Assembly: GCF_002001125.1 (NCBI RefSeq)
Contig: NZ_MUNV01000012.1
Span: 62,001-126,000, forward strand
Reading direction: 5' to 3'
DNA from: Rhodanobacter sp. B04
GTDB lineage: Bacteria; Pseudomonadota; Gammaproteobacteria; Xanthomonadales; Rhodanobacteraceae
DNA length: 64,000 nt
The translations under genes were made by a program, and so were the position numbers. The notes beneath the pieces are model-generated. The model was not told the DNA's origin. It saw nothing but the letters and a program-made list of their open reading frames with translations, and made no database searches. Of the stretch, positions 7,030 through 15,672 are shown piece by piece (position 1 is the first letter of the stretch; each line of letters starts with the position of its first letter).

Positions 7030-9783
7030 ATGGCCAAACTCATCCTGATCGACGGCTCCTCCTACCTGTACCGCGCGTTCCACGCGCTGCCGCCACTGAG
7101 CAATGCCCAGGGCGAGCCCACCGGTGCACTGTTCGGCGTGGTCAACATGCTGCGTGCCACGCTGAAGGCGAAGCCGGATTATCTCGCTTTCGTCAGCGAC
7201 GCGCCCGGCCCTACCTTCCGCGACACGTTGTACGACCAGTACAAGGCGAACCGGCCGCCGATGCCGGACGACTTGCGCGCGCAGGTCGAACCGATGCTGG
7301 CGATCGTCGGCGCACTGGGTTTTCCGATCCTGCGCGTGCCCGGCGTCGAAGCCGACGACGTGATCGGCACGCTGGCCGTGCAGGCGCAGGCGCTCGGCAT
7401 CGAGGTGGAGATATCCACCGGCGACAAGGACATGGCGCAGCTGGTGAACCCGCACGTCACCCTGGTCAACACCATGAGCAATACGGTGATGGACAGCGCC
7501 GGCGTGATGGAGAAATTCGGCGTGCGGCCGGACCAGATCATCGACTTCCTCGCGCTCACCGGCGACACCGTCGACAACGTGCCGGGCGTGCCAAAGTGCG
7601 GCCCGAAGACCGCCGCCAAGTGGCTCGCCGAATACGCCACGCTGGATGGTGTGATCGCGAACGCCGACAAGATCGGCGGCAAGATCGGCGAAAGCCTGCG
7701 CGCCGCCCTGCCGCAACTGCCACTGTCGCGCGAACTGGTGACGATCAAGACCGACGTGGCGCTCGAGTTCGGCCCGACCGAGCTGGCCCAGCGCGAGGCC
7801 GATACCGCGCAGTTGCGCGAGCTGTACGAGCGTTATGGGTTCAAGGCGGCGCTGAAGGAACTCGACGCCGTGGCGGTACCTGTAGCAGCGCAGCCTGTGC
7901 GCGATCACGCCGAACCGCAGATTTCTGCGCAAGCAGATCGCGCACAGGGTGGGCTCCTGCAACCGGCATGGTCCGCGCCGGGCGAATACGAACTCGTCAC
8001 TGCCCAGCCGCAACTCGACGCATGGCTGGAAAAATTGCACGGCGCCGAGCTGATCGCGTTTGACACCGAAACCACCAGCATCGACGCGATGCGTGCGGAC
8101 ATCGTCGGTCTCAGCCTCTCCATCAAACCCGGACATGCCTGCTATATCCCGCTGGGTCACGACTATCCCGGTGCGCCGAGGCAACTCAATCGCGACAGCG
8201 TGCTGGCCGCGCTGAAACCGATCTTCGAGGACGCGAACAAACCCAAGCTCGGCCAGCACGCGAAGTACGACATCAACATCCTGTGGCATTACGGCATCGC
8301 CGTGCAGGGCCTGAAGCACGATTCGATGCTGGAATCCTACGTGTGGAACGCCACTGCCACGCGCCACGACATGGACTCGCTGGCGAAGCTGTACCTCGGC
8401 TACGAGACGATCAAGTACGAACAGGTCGCCGGCAAGGGCGCCAAGCAGATTTCGTTCTCGCAGGTCGATCTGGACACCGCCTGCCGCTACGCCGCCGAGG
8501 ACGCCGACATCACCTTGCGCCTGCACCATGCGCTGTGGCCGAAGCTGGAAAGCGTACCGACCTTGCGCAAGGTCTATGAGGACATCGAGATCCCGCTGGT
8601 ACCGGTGCTGGCCGCGATGGAACGCCGCGGCGTGCTGATCGATGGTGACGAACTGCGCAAGCAGAGCCAACAGCTCGGCAAGCGCATGCTGGAACTGCAG
8701 CGACAGGCATACGCCCTGGCCGGCCGCGAATTCAATCTCGATTCGCCCAAACAGCTGCAGGCCATCCTGTTCGACGAACTAGGCCTACAGGCCAAGCTGA
8801 AGACGCCGACCGGCCAGCCGTCCACCAACGAGGAAGCGCTGGAGGCGATTGCCGATACGCACGAATTGCCACGGCTGATCCTCGATTATCGCGGCCTCGC
8901 CAAGCTGCGCTCCACCTATACCGACAAGCTGTCCGGCATCGTCAATCCGCGCACCGGCCGGGTGCACACCAGCTACCACCAGGGCGCGGTGGCGACCGGG
9001 CGGATATCCTCGTCCGACCCTAACCTGCAGAACATCCCGGTGCGCACCGAGGAAGGCCGGCGCATCCGCCAGGCCTTCATCGCACCGCCGGGCTGGAAGG
9101 TGATGGCGGCGGATTACTCGCAAATCGAGCTGCGCATCATGGCGCACCTGTCCGGCGACGAAGGCCTGCTGCGCGCGTTCCGTGAAGGCGGCGACGTGCA
9201 TCGAGCCACCGCGGCGGAAGTGTTCGGGCTCAGGCCGGAGGAGGTCAGCACCAACCAGCGTCGCGCCGCCAAGGCGATCAACTTCGGCCTGATGTACGGC
9301 ATGAGCGCGTTCGGGCTGGCACGTCAGCTCGGCGTGGATCGCGGCGAAGCCAGCGATTACATGGCGCGCTACTTCGCCCGCTATCCCGGCGTGCATGCGT
9401 TCATGGAGGCCACCCGCGCGCAGGCGCATCGCGACGGCTACGTCGAAACGATCTTCGGTCGCCGGCTGTATCTGGAAAATCTCGCCTCGCGCAACCAGGG
9501 CCTGCGCCAGGGCGCCGAACGTGCCGCGGTCAACGCGCCGATGCAGGGCAGCGCGGCCGACATCATCAAGCGCGCGATGATTGCGGTGGCCGCATGGATC
9601 GACGGGCGCGATGACGTAAACATGCTGATGCAGGTGCACGATGAACTGGTGTTCGAGGTACGCGCCGATGCAGTCGACGTGGTCCGCGCTGCCGTGATCG
9701 AGCGCATGTCCGGTGCCGCGGAACTGGCGGTGCCGTTGCTGGTCGATGTCGGTGTGGGCGCGAACTGGGACGAGGCACATTGA
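7030..9783 (+). CDS. polA: DNA polymerase I
   Basis: The 917-residue enzyme fills gaps and removes RNA primers. Order of domains: 5'-nuclease (1 to about 283, beginning LILIDGSSYLYRAFHALP), 3'-5' exonuclease (about 320-520, with motif FDTETTS, so the proofreading acidic residues are present, and YAAEDADIT), and the polymerase. Polymerase motif A is DYSQIELRIMAHLSG, motif B is RRAAKAINFGLMYG, and motif C is QVHDELVFEV. The ATG at 7030 gives the usual MAKLILID start; an earlier in-frame ATG at 6994 overlaps the divergent promoter region. Residues about 285-312, in the linker between the two nuclease domains, are encoded by a REP-like palindrome (separate entry). An sX13-like RNA gene follows. 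Confidence 0.97.
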   Translation: MAKLILIDGSSYLYRAFHALPPLSNAQGEPTGALFGVVNMLRATLKAKPDYLAFVSDAPGPTFRDTLYDQYKANRPPMPDDLRAQVEPMLAIVGALGFPILRVPGVEADDVIGTLAVQAQALGIEVEISTGDKDMAQLVNPHVTLVNTMSNTVMDSAGVMEKFGVRPDQIIDFLALTGDTVDNVPGVPKCGPKTAAKWLAEYATLDGVIANADKIGGKIGESLRAALPQLPLSRELVTIKTDVALEFGPTELAQREADTAQLRELYERYGFKAALKELDAVAVPVAAQPVRDHAEPQISAQADRAQGGLLQPAWSAPGEYELVTAQPQLDAWLEKLHGAELIAFDTETTSIDAMRADIVGLSLSIKPGHACYIPLGHDYPGAPRQLNRDSVLAALKPIFEDANKPKLGQHAKYDINILWHYGIAVQGLKHDSMLESYVWNATATRHDMDSLAKLYLGYETIKYEQVAGKGAKQISFSQVDLDTACRYAAEDADITLRLHHALWPKLESVPTLRKVYEDIEIPLVPVLAAMERRGVLIDGDELRKQSQQLGKRMLELQRQAYALAGREFNLDSPKQLQAILFDELGLQAKLKTPTGQPSTNEEALEAIADTHELPRLILDYRGLAKLRSTYTDKLSGIVNPRTGRVHTSYHQGAVATGRISSSDPNLQNIPVRTEEGRRIRQAFIAPPGWKVMAADYSQIELRIMAHLSGDEGLLRAFREGGDVHRATAAEVFGLRPEEVSTNQRRAAKAINFGLMYGMSAFGLARQLGVDRGEASDYMARYFARYPGVHAFMEATRAQAHRDGYVETIFGRRLYLENLASRNQGLRQGAERAAVNAPMQGSAADIIKRAMIAVAAWIDGRDDVNMLMQVHDELVFEVRADAVDVVRAAVIERMSGAAELAVPLLVDVGVGANWDEAH
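7884..7958. repeat. REP-like palindrome inside the polA coding sequence
   Basis: Two 23-base arms (7884-7906 and 7936-7958) are inverted copies with 20 of 23 positions matching. The core is CTGTGCGCGATC facing GATCGCGCACAG, and the outer end reads GGGCTCCT. The 29-base centre is unpaired. The element is in frame and encodes an Ala/Gln-rich linker with no stop. The intergenic element at 55601-55663 shares the arms AGGAGCG...TGTGCGCGAT, so both belong to one dispersed family. Confidence 0.8.
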
Positions 9784-9915
9784 GCTCGCGCACTCGATGC
9801 GGAGCATCGCATATGCAACAACGGCTTGCGCGTTAAGGTTTCATCAGCTGAACCGGCAATAAATTTTTCCGTCAGCCGTTGAAACTTTCCCACCGAATCC
9901 GCATCTAAGTCTTCG

Positions 9916-10040
9916 GATGCACGCAACGGCATCCACGGCGAGCTTACCTCCCTGAGCAGCCACGGACGCGAACCTCTCCCCTGGGTCCCTCGCGTCCGCC
10001 CGGCCCCGAAGGTTCCCCCTAACCTTCGGGGCCTTTTTTT
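9916..10040 (+). ncRNA. sX13: sX13-like small RNA with C-rich hairpin loops, downstream of polA
   Basis: Three hairpins follow one another. Hairpin 1 is 9937-9961 (GGC..GCT / AGC..GCC, loop TACCTCCCTG). Hairpin 2 is 9964-9997 (perfect GGACGCGA/TCGCGTCC, loop with CTCCCC). Hairpin 3 is 10004-10031 (perfect 11-bp CCCCGAAGGTT stem, loop CCCCCT) and runs into seven T residues, a textbook terminator. Every loop carries a C-rich, single-stranded motif. From memory, the Xanthomonas RNA sX13 is about 115 nt, found in Xanthomonadaceae, and has three stem-loops with C-rich loops used to pair with G-rich ribosome-binding sites. The 5' end is a guess from a weak TTGAAA/TCTAAG promoter at 9879-9909. No credible ORF crosses this stretch. 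Confidence 0.65.
10004..10040 (+). terminator. Intrinsic terminator of the sX13-like RNA
   Basis: An 11-bp perfect stem (CCCCGAAGGTT / AACCTTCGGGG) with loop CCCCCT is followed by CC and seven Ts. It ends the small RNA and may also catch read-through from polA. Confidence 0.9.
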
Positions 10041-10131
10041 GCCTGCGTTTTGGCCGGTACGTTCAACGTGTACTTTTTGTGCACACCGGCAGCCGGCATA
10101 CTCGGGCCACATCCATCGAGGGGAAACATTC

Positions 10132-10350
10132 ATGCGCGCAGGACTGATCATCGTCGGCATCATCTTGCTGGCGGCCGGCATCTGGATCGTCGCCGGCCAT
10201 GCCAGTTACCAGGACACCGATACGCTGCTGCAGGTCGGCTCGGCCAAGATCACCGCCACGCATGACAAGGGCGTACCGCAATGGATCGGCATCGCCGGCA
10301 TCGTGATCGGTGGCCTGCTGGCGGTCGGCGGCTTCATCAGCAAGCGCTGA
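10132..10350 (+). CDS. Small two-helix membrane protein
   Basis: The 72-residue product has an N-terminal helix (about 3-22, AGLIIVGIILLAAGIWIVAG), a short polar periplasmic or cytoplasmic stretch with TDTLLQVGSAKITATHDK, and a second helix (about 48-68) ending FISKR. The ATG at 10132 follows a GAGGGG ribosome-binding site. It resembles small DUF3185-like inner-membrane proteins, but I cannot assign the family firmly and give no function. It stands alone between the sX13-like RNA and a terminator hairpin. Confidence 0.7.
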   Translation: MRAGLIIVGIILLAAGIWIVAGHASYQDTDTLLQVGSAKITATHDKGVPQWIGIAGIVIGGLLAVGGFISKR

Positions 10351-10371
10351 ATGCGTTCGCTGGCCTCATGG

Positions 10372-10397
10372 AAAACCGCCGCCTTCGCGGCGGTTTT
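10372..10397. terminator. Intrinsic terminator before uvrD
   Basis: A perfect 11-bp stem AAAACCGCCGC / GCGGCGGTTTT encloses the tetraloop CTTC. The A-run and T-run on either side would allow termination in both directions. It separates the small membrane protein gene from uvrD, whose start is 28 bases further on. Confidence 0.85.
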
Positions 10398-10424
10398 CAT
10401 GTGCGGCCCGCTAGAATGGGCAGG

Positions 10425-12620
10425 ATGGATGTCTCGTACCTGATCGACCTGCTCAACGACGCGCAGCGCGAAGCCGTCTGCGCCCCGCCTGGCCATTACC
10501 TGGTACTGGCCGGCGCCGGCTCCGGCAAGACCCGCGTACTCACTCACCGCATCGGCTGGCTCAACCAGGTCGAACGCGTGCCGCCGTGGGCGATCCTCGC
10601 CGTCACCTTCACCAACAAGGCTGCCGGCGAAATGCGCGCGCGGCTCGACGCGCTGATTCCCGGCGGGACCCAAGGCCTCACCGTGGGTACCTTCCACGGC
10701 ATCGCGCATCGGCTGCTGCGCCGGCACTGGCGTGAAGCAGGCCTGCCGGAAACCTTCCAGATCCTCGATGCCGACGATCAGCTGCGGCTGGTCAAGCGCG
10801 TCGTCGCCGGGCTCGGGCTGGACGATGCGAAGTATCCGCCGCGCCAGGCCAGCTGGCAGATCAACAACTGGAAGGACGAGGGCAAGCGCCCGGACAGCAT
10901 CGAGCATCGCGATCACCCGGTCACGCATACGTTCGTCAACATCTACAAGGCCTATGAAGACGCCTGCCGCCGCGCCGGCCTGGTCGATTTCGCCGAGCTG
11001 CTGCTGCGCGCGCACGAACTGTGGCTGAAGAACCCGGCCGTGCTGGAGCATTACCAGCAGCGCTGGCGCCACCTGCTGATCGACGAATTCCAGGACACCA
11101 ACACGCTGCAGTACGCGTGGATCCGCGTACTCGCCGGCAACACCAGCAAGGTCTTTGCCGTGGGTGACGACGACCAGTCGATCTATGGCTGGCGCGGCGC
11201 CAAGGTGGAGAACATGCAGCAGTTCCTGCGCGATTTCCCCGGCGCCCGCACGATCAAGCTGGAACAGAACTACCGCTCCACCTCGACCATCCTGAAAGCC
11301 GCCAACAGCGTGATCCAGCGCAACGGCAGCCGCCTCGGCAAGCAGCTGTGGACCGCTGGCGAGGACGGCGAGCGCATCTCGCTGTACGCCGCCTACAACG
11401 AACAGGACGAAGCGCGTTTCGTGATCGAGCGCATCCGTGAATACATCGCCGAGCATGGCCACGCGAAAGACTGCGCGATCCTGTATCGCTCCAACGCGCA
11501 GTCGCGCAACTTCGAGGAGCAGCTGACCCAGCACAGCATCAAGTATCGCGTCTACGGCGGCCAGCGCTTCTTCGAGCGCGCCGAGGTCAAGGATGCACTG
11601 GCCTATCTGCGCCTCAGCGCGAACCGCCACGACGATGCGGCGTTCGAGCGCGCGGTGAACACGCCGCCACGCGGTATCGGCGATCGCACGCTGGATGCGC
11701 TGCGTCGCCGCGCGCGTGGCGACAACACCTCGATGTGGGAGGCCGTGCTCACCGAATTGAGCAGCGGCGGCGAGCTGGCCGGCCGCGCGAAGAATGCGGT
11801 GAAGGCGTTTCTCGCCTTGATCGAGGAGATGGCGCAAGCCTTCGTCGGACATGGCGGCGGCGAAGCGCTCACCCTCGCCGAACAGATCGACCACGCGATC
11901 ACCCATACCGGCCTGCGCGACTTCTACGAGAAGGATTCGCGCGGCAATGCCGAGTCGCGCGTCGAGAATCTCGACGAGCTGGTCAACGTCGCCAGCCGCT
12001 TCGAACCGACCCAGGAAGATATCGACGCGGGCTTGAGCGAACTGTCCGCGTTCCTGTCGCACGCCACCCTGGAGGCCGGCGAGAACCAGGGCGAGGCCTG
12101 GGACGACTGCGTGCAGCTGATGACCCTGCACTCGGCCAAGGGACTGGAGTTTCCGGCGGTGTTCCTGGTCGGCATGGAGGAGGGCCTGTTTCCCAGCCAG
12201 CGCTCGGTCGATGACGAAGGCCGGCTGGAAGAGGAACGCCGACTCGCCTACGTCGGCATCACCCGCGCCCGCGAAAAACTGTTCGTAACCCATGCCGAAT
12301 CGCGGCGCATGCACGGCACCGAGATGCTGGCGCGGCCCTCGCGTTTCCTTGGCGAAATCCCGGCCGAACTGATCGACGAAGTGCGCCCGCGCGTGCAGGT
12401 CACCCGCCCGATGTATGCCGGCCGCCCGCGCGCAACCTCGTCATCGCTTGAGGAAGCCCTGCCGGTGAAACTCGGCCAGCGCGTCAGCCACCCCAGCTTC
12501 GGCGAAGGTGTGGTGTTAAGCGCCGAAGGCAGCGGCGCGCATACGCGGCTGCAGGTGAATTTCGAAGGCGCGGGCAGCAAATGGCTGGTGGCGGCTTATG
12601 CGAATCTGACGCCGCTGTGA
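10425..12620 (+). CDS. uvrD: ATP-dependent DNA helicase UvrD (helicase II)
   Basis: This superfamily 1A 3'-5' helicase acts in nucleotide excision and mismatch repair. The 731 residues match the family. Walker A is AGAGSGKTRVL (about residue 30), motif Ia is AVTFTNKAAGEMR, Walker B is DEFQDTN, motif III is VGDDDQSIYGWRGA, motif IV is EQNYRS, motif V is LMTLHSAKGLEFPAVFLVG and motif VI is ERRLAYVGITRARE. The C-terminus has the RVSHPSFGEGVV tudor-like end typical of UvrD/PcrA. The ATG at 10425 starts MDVSYLIDLLNDAQREAV, the usual N-terminus; the longer frame upstream runs through the terminator hairpin and was rejected. A TAGAAT -10 box lies just before the start. Confidence 0.96.
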   Translation: MDVSYLIDLLNDAQREAVCAPPGHYLVLAGAGSGKTRVLTHRIGWLNQVERVPPWAILAVTFTNKAAGEMRARLDALIPGGTQGLTVGTFHGIAHRLLRRHWREAGLPETFQILDADDQLRLVKRVVAGLGLDDAKYPPRQASWQINNWKDEGKRPDSIEHRDHPVTHTFVNIYKAYEDACRRAGLVDFAELLLRAHELWLKNPAVLEHYQQRWRHLLIDEFQDTNTLQYAWIRVLAGNTSKVFAVGDDDQSIYGWRGAKVENMQQFLRDFPGARTIKLEQNYRSTSTILKAANSVIQRNGSRLGKQLWTAGEDGERISLYAAYNEQDEARFVIERIREYIAEHGHAKDCAILYRSNAQSRNFEEQLTQHSIKYRVYGGQRFFERAEVKDALAYLRLSANRHDDAAFERAVNTPPRGIGDRTLDALRRRARGDNTSMWEAVLTELSSGGELAGRAKNAVKAFLALIEEMAQAFVGHGGGEALTLAEQIDHAITHTGLRDFYEKDSRGNAESRVENLDELVNVASRFEPTQEDIDAGLSELSAFLSHATLEAGENQGEAWDDCVQLMTLHSAKGLEFPAVFLVGMEEGLFPSQRSVDDEGRLEEERRLAYVGITRAREKLFVTHAESRRMHGTEMLARPSRFLGEIPAELIDEVRPRVQVTRPMYAGRPRATSSSLEEALPVKLGQRVSHPSFGEGVVLSAEGSGAHTRLQVNFEGAGSKWLVAAYANLTPL

Positions 12621-12726
12621 ATGTTTCCTGTCTTCCGCTCCCCCTTATCCATTGGAAACCGCATATTTGCCTCGGCCAACCGATGGCAACGCCCATTCCC
12701 GCACTTTGTCGTATGCGCCAGCTCTA

Positions 12727-13217
12727 TTAGCGTGAAGGCGGTGGCTGATCGAACGATGGGAAGGGCGAGACTCGATGCGCTGTCTTGCCATCGAACCGGA
12801 TCGCAATGGCATAGGGTGTGTATTGGGCAGGTGGCGGCGGAAAAGCCAGCGTGCTGATGCCTTGACTCAAACAAAAGGCAACGTCATTGGCTGGCAATGC
12901 CAGAGGATTGATCATTTTCCCGTCGCTAAGAATATAGCCGACCACCGTATATACAGCTGCATTCGCCTGCGGACGACTTCGCGCGCATTTCGCAAATGAT
13001 TGTGCCGATCGACTTGTTCATCATCTCCCCATTCAACTGCTTCTCGTACTCAGCTCCGAGCGCAGTGACGCTGACAACCAAGGCACGGTCGTAGATCTCC
13101 TGATAGGAACTCCGCAGGTACCACGCCTGGCCGAAAACCATTCCACCGGTAAGGAAGCCGGGACAAAAGCAGCAGCGATTTGACTATTGAGATGCGAAGG
13201 AATGGCTTGCCTGGCAT
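12727..13217 (-). pseudogene. Frameshifted gene for a small secreted protein of unknown family
   Basis: Three minus-strand segments in different frames join into one protein-like text of about 160 residues. Segment 1, from the ATG at 13217, gives a basic start and IVKSLLLL. After a +1 shift near the TTTT at about 13165, the text continues GFLTGGMVFGQAWYLR, completing a signal peptide, and runs to EKQLNGEMMNKS. A second +1 shift near 13000 leads to AQSFAKCARSRPQANAAVYT and on to LPANDVAFCLSQG, FPPPPAQYTPYAIAI and the stop at 12727. Each segment reads naturally only in its own frame. I do not recognise the family. Sequencing errors are the alternative to real decay. The region looks less GC-rich than its neighbours. 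Confidence 0.5.
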
Positions 13218-13219
13218 GA

Positions 13220-14476
13220 CTACTCCCGCAGCCGCGGCACACCATGCACATCGCGCTCCTCGATCGCGATCGGTTGGGTATCGAGTTGGCCAGTTTGCGC
13301 GCGCTGCGCCAGCGGCGTCAGCGCATCACCGCGACCGATCGCCAGCGCATTGCGATAACAGCGCTGCGCCTGTTCCGCCTCTCCTTGTCCGGCAAACGTA
13401 TCGCCTAGCGCTTCCCACGCGCCAGCGCTGGGCGCCAGCGCCAGCGAACGCTGCAGGTGCTGCTGTGCCTTGCCCCACAGTTTCAGCCGCACGCACATGC
13501 GACCGAGCGTGAGCAGGAGCACGGCGTCATTCGGGTGGCCGTCGTACCAGCTTTCGGCGCGACGCAGGCGCGCCTCGATATCGTCGCCGCCGAGAGTGCC
13601 GTAGGTTTCGATCAGCAATGGCGACCATTCGCGGCGCAGCGCCGATTCGACCTCGTCCATCGCCGGCAGGATCAGGCCGAAGCCCGCCGCACGGCGCGCA
13701 TACGCATCGATCACGGCAGGTACCCGACGCTGCGCCTTGGGCAGTTGCGACCACAGTGTGTTCAGGGCGGCGCCATCCGCTGCGGCGTTGATTGTCGCGA
13801 TGAGTATCCTTGCCTCCAGCGCAGCGTACGGACGGCTGCCGAGTGCGCCGCTCTTCTGCAGCGGATCGAGCGCGTCGCGCGCGCGCCGGATATCGCCACT
13901 GGCCAGCGCCGCCAGCGCCACTTCGCGCCAACCGCCTGGCGTCAACGTACCCTTGTCGGCTTCCGGCGCCAGCAGTGCCAGCGCCTCGGCCGGCTTGCCA
14001 TCGCGGCGCAGCACGCGGGCGCGCAGCACACGGGCCGCTTGCGGAGCGGACTGCGAGGCCTGGTTCAAGGCTTCCAGCGCGCGACCGTGTTCTCCGCGGC
14101 GCGAGGCCGCTTCGGCGGCGGCCAGCAGGGCCGGCCCGTGCAGGCTGTGCAGTCGCGAGGCGCGGTTGAGGTCACGCTCGGCATCGCCGTGACGACCCTC
14201 GACCAGGGCGACCAGGCCCTCGCCCATGCGCTGCTGGCTGAGCCGGCGATGGCGCCGCGAGAACGCGCCGAACGGCCAGCGCAGCAAGCGCCACAGCACG
14301 GTGAGCAGCGCCCACGCCAACAGCAGGATCAGCACGGCAGCGACCACCGTGGTTTCCACCCGCCAGCCGCGCAGACGCAGCAAAACATAACCGGGATCGG
14401 CCGCTACCCAGTGCCAGCCGAACGCGGCCAGCGCGGCGACGATCACCAGCAGCAGGATCCAGCGCCATACCCTCAT
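13220..14476 (-). CDS. hemY: HemY-type tetratricopeptide membrane protein
   Basis: The 418-residue protein has two N-terminal membrane helices (about 4-24 and 38-62) separated by a short loop with RLRGWRVETT. A large cytoplasmic part of tetratricopeptide-like helical repeats follows, starting with RRHRRLSQQRMGEGLVALVEG and containing typical A-W-LA-LG motifs such as GAWEALGDTFAGQGEAEQAQ. This is the gammaproteobacterial HemY, found downstream of hemX and distinct from the oxidase also called HemY; its part in haem synthesis is not settled. It overlaps hemX by four bases (ATGA), showing translational coupling. The plus-strand ORF across the same region is a shadow. Confidence 0.9.
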   Translation of the reverse strand: MRVWRWILLLVIVAALAAFGWHWVAADPGYVLLRLRGWRVETTVVAAVLILLLAWALLTVLWRLLRWPFGAFSRRHRRLSQQRMGEGLVALVEGRHGDAERDLNRASRLHSLHGPALLAAAEAASRRGEHGRALEALNQASQSAPQAARVLRARVLRRDGKPAEALALLAPEADKGTLTPGGWREVALAALASGDIRRARDALDPLQKSGALGSRPYAALEARILIATINAAADGAALNTLWSQLPKAQRRVPAVIDAYARRAAGFGLILPAMDEVESALRREWSPLLIETYGTLGGDDIEARLRRAESWYDGHPNDAVLLLTLGRMCVRLKLWGKAQQHLQRSLALAPSAGAWEALGDTFAGQGEAEQAQRCYRNALAIGRGDALTPLAQRAQTGQLDTQPIAIEERDVHGVPRLRE

Positions 14477-15618
14477 GGCTTGGCTCCGACAGCCGGCTTG
14501 GTCGTGTTGCCGAGTGCCGCCGGCACGGCATTGTCCGCCTCCGGTTTCAGCGCATGCACCGTGCGCAGATTGCGCAACTCACTCAGTGCGGCGCCCAACT
14601 GCACCGTCGCATTCACCGGCAGCGCAGCGGCAAGTTGCCTGAGCGAGGCGCTTGCTTGCTGCACTTCGGCGGCGTGGCCGTCGAACTGGGTCGACAAGGC
14701 GGTATCCGCGCGCTGCAACGCAGCGGCATATGTCGGGCCGTCGTAGGCCATCAGCGCGACCTGCGCCTGGGCCAGATCCAGTTCCGCCAGTTCGCGCGCA
14801 AAGCGTGCATCCGCCACCGCCAGCGGCGCGCCGTTGTCGCGCTGCACGCTGATCACGCCGGCCAGGGCATGGCGGATGCGCGACCAGGCATCCGGCGCCC
14901 GCGTGGTGTCCGGCGCATCCAGCGGCTTCAGCGGCAGTGTTGCCAGCGTGCCGCGCAAAACGGTCAGCTGCTGCAACGCGCTGGCCTGGGTGGCCGGCTG
15001 GCTTTTCGCCAGCGCGTCGCGTTCGGCCTCGATGCTCTGGCGCACTGCGGAGAATGCGCCATCGTTGACCGCCGCCAGGGCCTGGTCGGCCAGGGTATAG
15101 GCAGCGGCCGCGCCCTGGGCATCATGGAACAGGGTGTAACGTTCGCCTGCCATGCGCAGCAGCGACTCGGTCTCGTCCAGCAGCGTGGCATCGTGGCCCG
15201 ACAGGCTCTTCTCGGCGAGCTTGGCCACGGCGTCCTCGAGATTGCGCGTGCGCTCGGCCTGGCCCAGCAATTCCTCACGCAATGAGCGGTTGACCGCGGC
15301 GGCGTCATTCAAGCGCTGGTTGAGGCTTGTACGCTCGCCACTGACGCCGGACAACGTGGTTTCCAGCGCAGCCACCCGCTGCTGCAGGCTGGTCACGTTC
15401 CGGCTGTCGGCAGCATTGCCCTGTTCCTGCTGCCACTGGCGCCAGGCAACATAGCCGCAAGCCCCTGCGGCGACCAGCGACAGCAGCAAGGCCAGCGCCA
15501 GGCTGCCACCACCGCGTGGTCGTGGCTCGCGCGTAGCTGTCGCGGCTCGTGCCGACGACACATCAGGACGGGCGCCCGTGGGCGCAGCGGACTCGTTGGG
15601 CTTGTCTACGTTGCTCAT
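14473..15618 (-). CDS. hemX: HemX-like membrane protein (uroporphyrinogen C-methyltransferase annotation)
   Basis: The product has 381 residues. A polar N-terminal tail of about 40 residues is followed by one membrane helix (about 39-58, GSLALALLLSLVAAGACGYV), then a long periplasmic part rich in heptad-like Leu/Ala repeats (about 75-140, with LQQRVAALETTLSG), predicted coiled coil. The rest is helical. HemX sits between hemD and hemY in many gammaproteobacteria; the methyltransferase label is historical and no SAM motif is visible. It lies 54 bases after hemD and overlaps hemY by four bases, making a hemD-hemX-hemY operon. Confidence 0.88.
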   Translation of the reverse strand: MSNVDKPNESAAPTGARPDVSSARAATATREPRPRGGGSLALALLLSLVAAGACGYVAWRQWQQEQGNAADSRNVTSLQQRVAALETTLSGVSGERTSLNQRLNDAAAVNRSLREELLGQAERTRNLEDAVAKLAEKSLSGHDATLLDETESLLRMAGERYTLFHDAQGAAAAYTLADQALAAVNDGAFSAVRQSIEAERDALAKSQPATQASALQQLTVLRGTLATLPLKPLDAPDTTRAPDAWSRIRHALAGVISVQRDNGAPLAVADARFARELAELDLAQAQVALMAYDGPTYAAALQRADTALSTQFDGHAAEVQQASASLRQLAAALPVNATVQLGAALSELRNLRTVHALKPEADNAVPAALGNTTKPAVGAKP

Positions 15619-15672
15619 ATGCGCATGCTAACAGCCCATACGCCCGCGTTCGTAGCGGCTTGATGTGAAGGC

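Noticed and set aside
6940..8670. Long minus-strand ORF antisense to polA, in frame with the DUF2782 gene
   Set aside because: The DUF2782 protein has its own signal peptide at 6939. The upstream part is His/Arg/Gln-rich shadow translation opposite polA conserved motifs.
10206..12314. 702-codon minus-strand ORF over uvrD
   Set aside because: It mirrors the codon pattern of uvrD, whose helicase motifs are all intact on the plus strand.
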